This document shows positions 5,652-7,316 of a stretch of DNA of 7,316 bases, piece after piece. The notes under the pieces are model-generated. The model was not told where the DNA came from. It made no database searches and saw only the letters and a program-made list of their open reading frames with translations. The translations under genes and the position numbers were made by a program. Every line of letters starts with the position of its first letter. Within the stretch, counting starts at the first letter, position 1. This stretch comes from an uncultured Nitrososphaerota archaeon (lineage in GTDB: Bacteria; Bacillota; Clostridia; Oscillospirales; Ruminococcaceae), in contig CAKXAF010000132.1 of the NCBI GenBank assembly GCA_934869045.1, forward strand, positions 1 through 7,316. Direction: 5' to 3'.

Positions 5652-5689
5652 GCTTTTCCACAGGAAGAGACCTTGAGGTTATTATACCA
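5652..5689 (-). promoter_or_regulatory. Extended -10 promoter for the DUF4091 gene, repeat copy A
   Basis: Minus strand: TGG-TATAAT (5681-5689) is an extended -10 with a perfect hexamer. The -35 position reads only TTCCCC, three of six. Downstream come AACCTCAAGG and a small TTCC/GGAA hairpin, shared with copy B. A start near 5674 would give a leader of about 260 nt before the DUF4091 gene. That leader is GC-rich with several small palindromes; no known riboswitch or T-box motif was recognised in it. Confidence 0.55.
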
Positions 5690-5773
5690 TACCGGACATT
5701 TGCGGGGAAGCCGCCGTGGGAAAACCCTCTAAATCCTGAATTTTTCCATAAAAAAGCAGAAGTCCAGCCGACG

Positions 5774-5802
5774 TTGCAAAAATCTCAAATCTGTGTTACC
5801 AT
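5774..5802 (+). promoter_or_regulatory. Probable promoter of the GNAT-lipoprotein unit
   Basis: TTGCAA (5774-5779), a 17-base spacer, and TACCAT (5797-5802) preceded by TGT, an extended -10. Each box matches four of six consensus bases. The distance to the GNAT start is 37 bases. It faces away from the DUF4091 promoter. Confidence 0.5.
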
Positions 5803-5839
5803 AAGGACAAGGACACCGTGTGAAAAGAGGAAATGCCAT

Positions 5840-6334
5840 ATGGAAATTACGATCAAACCGGCTTCCTCCCGGAAAGAGCTCGTCGAAATCGCAGCTCTGG
5901 CCGCAAGGATCTGGCACCAGCATTACGACAGGCTGCTGGGAACGGAACAGGTCGACTATATGCTGGAACGCTATCAGAGCGAACCGGCACTGGCGGCCCA
6001 GCTGGCGGAAGGTTACACCTACCTTTCTGCCCGGGACCACTCTGGAACCCTCGTGGGGTACTGTGGGTACCATCCGGAGGGCGACCGCCTTTTTCTGAGC
6101 AAACTCTATGTAGCCAAGGAAGCCCGGGGCTCCGGGATCAGCCGGCTGTTTTTGAACCGTCTTCTGGAGGCTGCCCGCGGGATGTCCGCCATCTATCTGA
6201 CCGTAAACAAACACAACGAAAGTTCCATCGCCGTTTACCGGAAGTTCGGCTTCCGGACGGCGGATGCAGTGACGACCGCAATCGGCGGCGGATTTGTCAT
6301 GGATGACTACATCATGGAACTTCCCCTCCGCTGA
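5840..6334 (+). CDS. GNAT-family N-acetyltransferase
   Basis: GNAT enzymes transfer an acetyl group from acetyl-CoA to an amine. The 164-residue product has the family order: an N-terminal IKPASSRKELVEIAALAARIW strand-helix (5-25), TYLSARDHSGTLVGYCGYHP (60-79), the acetyl-CoA loop in LSKLYVAKEARGSGISRLFL (87-104, core RGSG at 96-99), and IYLTVNKHNESSIAVYRKFGF (118-138) with the usual Asn and Tyr positions of motif B. It resembles cytoplasmic PaiA-like or general small-molecule acetyltransferases, but no substrate can be assigned. The ATG at 5840 has AGAGG nine bases upstream and starts the GNAT fold cleanly; the frame is open 22 codons further back, through the promoter. The lipoprotein gene starts 21 nt after its stop, so the two are probably co-transcribed. 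Confidence 0.9.
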   Translation: MEITIKPASSRKELVEIAALAARIWHQHYDRLLGTEQVDYMLERYQSEPALAAQLAEGYTYLSARDHSGTLVGYCGYHPEGDRLFLSKLYVAKEARGSGISRLFLNRLLEAARGMSAIYLTVNKHNESSIAVYRKFGFRTADAVTTAIGGGFVMDDYIMELPLR

Positions 6335-6355
6335 TTCAGAAAGGCAGGTATTGCT

Positions 6356-7051
6356 ATGAAACGGAAATTTTTTTGCTTAACCGCTCTTTTGCTGGCGGTG
6401 CTGACCGCGGCAGCCCTCTCGGCCTGCGGAGGGGATCCCTCCTCTGTACCGGAGAATTCCTCTGTGGTTTCATCGGAGCCTTCTGTGCCGTCTTCCCAGC
6501 CGGAGGAATCCTCCGGTGCAGAAAAAGCTGCTGTTTCCCCAGGGGAGGCAGAGACGCTGGCCAAAGAACGGATCCCGCTGGATTTTAACGGAAAATACGC
6601 CCTGGATCCTGTGGATGAGGAGACAGAGGTGGCCGGCAAGGGCTATTACCAGTTGTCTGTCACCGGCGGGGAAGAACTGATCGTTCTCGTTGGCAAAGAG
6701 GACGGCAGCGTCCTGACCCGTTATCCCGACGGCACGACCTATACCGTGGAGGAGGATCCTGCTTTCCAGATCACGCCGACCCAGTGGGGCGGCATCTATG
6801 CCACAGAGGACGGAAATGTCCTGACTATCGACCTGATCGATAACAATTCTTTTGAGTTCACCCTGACGGTCGGGGATGACTCCTTGGAGGCACAGGTCGC
6901 GCGGCTTTCCGCCGACAGCCCCACCCAGGCCGAATTCACCGGAGAGGATGGGGTCCGGCTGCGCTTCGCCTATCTAAGCGGCGCTGTCCGGGTCACTTCA
7001 GAGGATTCTGCCGGCGCGGCATTTGAAGGGGACTATTCTCCCGAACGCTGA
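6356..7051 (+). CDS. Secreted lipoprotein of unknown function
   Basis: The 231-residue product starts MKRKFFC, followed by a hydrophobic stretch and the lipobox LSAC with Cys24, so it should be cut by signal peptidase II and anchored to the outer face of the membrane. Residues 26-62 are a Ser/Pro/Glu-rich flexible linker. The rest looks like two small domains. Residues about 65-130 (FNGKYALDPVDEETEVAGKG, then YYQLSVTGGEELIVLVGKE and RYPDGTTYTVEED) resemble a PepSY-like or similar beta-rich unit. Residues about 138-231 (QWGGIYATEDGNVLTIDLID, then FEFTLTVG) look like a small beta barrel common in clostridial lipoproteins. Neither is firmly identified. The start has AAGG about 11 bases upstream, a modest site. 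It is acidic and has no enzyme motif that I recognise. It follows the GNAT gene closely and ends at a strong terminator. Confidence 0.85.
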   Translation: MKRKFFCLTALLLAVLTAAALSACGGDPSSVPENSSVVSSEPSVPSSQPEESSGAEKAAVSPGEAETLAKERIPLDFNGKYALDPVDEETEVAGKGYYQLSVTGGEELIVLVGKEDGSVLTRYPDGTTYTVEEDPAFQITPTQWGGIYATEDGNVLTIDLIDNNSFEFTLTVGDDSLEAQVARLSADSPTQAEFTGEDGVRLRFAYLSGAVRVTSEDSAGAAFEGDYSPER

Positions 7052-7073
7052 CGCCGAATATCATTCTTCGGCG
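7052..7073 (+). other. Short hairpin directly after the lipoprotein stop
   Basis: CGCCGAA and TTCGGCG form a 7-bp stem with an 8-base loop, beginning at the base after the stop codon. No T-run follows. It may protect the 3' end of the message, or be chance. Confidence 0.35.
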
Positions 7074-7104
7074 GAGGCCGCGGCGAAAACCCAACCGGTT
7101 CCAT

Positions 7105-7155
7105 AAAACAGGGCGTCTCCCCAACGGCTTTGGGAGACGCCCTGTTTTTGATTTT
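7105..7155 (+). terminator. Strong intrinsic terminator of the GNAT-lipoprotein unit
   Basis: AAAACAGGGCGTCTCCC (7105-7121) and GGGAGACGCCCTGTTTT (7132-7148) form a perfect 17-bp stem with a 10-base loop, followed by TTGATTTTT. It is the strongest terminator in the window. Because the arm begins with AAAA it would also work to some extent on the minus strand. Confidence 0.95.
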
Positions 7156-7316
7156 TAACTGCCGAGGTCTTATGTCCGCAAAAATGTGCAGCGGGCAGCT
7201 TTTTCTTTTGGTTTGCCGCAGGGTTCCAAAGAATTGGAACCCACGCCCATCCCGGCTTATTTACGTCCCTTGTTTAATCAGCGTTCCGACGGGTCTGGCG
7301 GCCTTTCAAAACGTGA
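7156..7316. other. Apparent non-coding tail with a perfect inverted repeat
   Basis: No open frame with a ribosome binding site is visible. GGGTTCCAA (7221-7229) and TTGGAACCC (7234-7242) form a perfect 9-bp stem with an AGAA loop, with no T-run on either side. On the minus strand short frames are open at the right edge for about a dozen codons and then stop, so the end of a neighbouring minus-strand gene is possible but cannot be shown. Confidence 0.4.

Noticed and set aside
5532..5732. Plus-strand open frame of 66 codons in the region between the DUF4091 and GNAT genes
   Set aside because: It has no ribosome binding site, runs over the predicted promoter repeats and has no recognisable sequence.
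7221..7242. T-arm of a tRNA gene
   Set aside because: The loop is AGAA with a 9-bp stem, not a 5-bp stem with TTCRANY, and no acceptor or anticodon arms are found around it.
1..7316. CRISPR arrays, insertion sequences, toxin-antitoxin or defence genes
   Set aside because: No regularly spaced direct repeats, transposase motifs or terminal repeats were seen, and every larger gene has an ordinary family assignment.

Overview
The window looks like a chromosomal segment of a moderately GC-rich Gram-positive anaerobe of the Clostridia, probably in or near the Oscillospiraceae/Ruminococcaceae. The evidence is the Firmicutes-type order rpmG-secE-nusG-rplK, strong Shine-Dalgarno sequences, sigma-A promoters with 17-base spacers, a Ser/Glu-rich lipoprotein, and the wording of the NusG, L33 and DUF4091 proteins. 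This placement is inferred from the sequence alone.

Left part (1-1720, minus strand): the translation/secretion operon rpmG (L33), secE, nusG and rplK (L11), the last cut by the window edge. A consensus promoter (TTGACA, 17 bases, TATACT; 1692-1720) drives it through a structured leader of about 150 nt. The 131-nt nusG-rplK gap carries three adjacent hairpins. The one nearest rplK closely resembles the ribosomal protein L1 binding site on 23S rRNA and is probably the L1 autoregulatory site of the L11-L1 operon.

Middle (1740-3631): a frameshifted remnant of the C-terminal part of an MFS transporter (about 1740-1980), then an intact membrane acyltransferase of the AT3 family on the minus strand (2025-3062). 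Divergent from it is a small VOC/PhnB-like protein (3251-3631) with a perfect-consensus promoter. A bidirectional terminator at 3686-3728 separates it from the next, convergent gene.

Right part (3746-7316): a cytoplasmic GH123-like (DUF4091) putative glycosidase on the minus strand. Its 360-nt upstream region holds three copies of an extended -10 promoter-like repeat, two of them part of a longer imperfect duplication. Divergent from it is a two-gene plus-strand unit, a GNAT acetyltransferase and a lipoprotein, closed by a very strong terminator at 7105-7155. The last 160 bases contain a perfect 9-bp inverted repeat but no gene that can be supported.

Most of this is ordinary housekeeping and accessory content. 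The items most worth a second look are the L1-site mimic with its upstream hairpins, the possible attenuator in the rpmG leader, the repeated promoter elements before the DUF4091 gene, and the decayed transporter. No defence system, CRISPR array or mobile element was seen.
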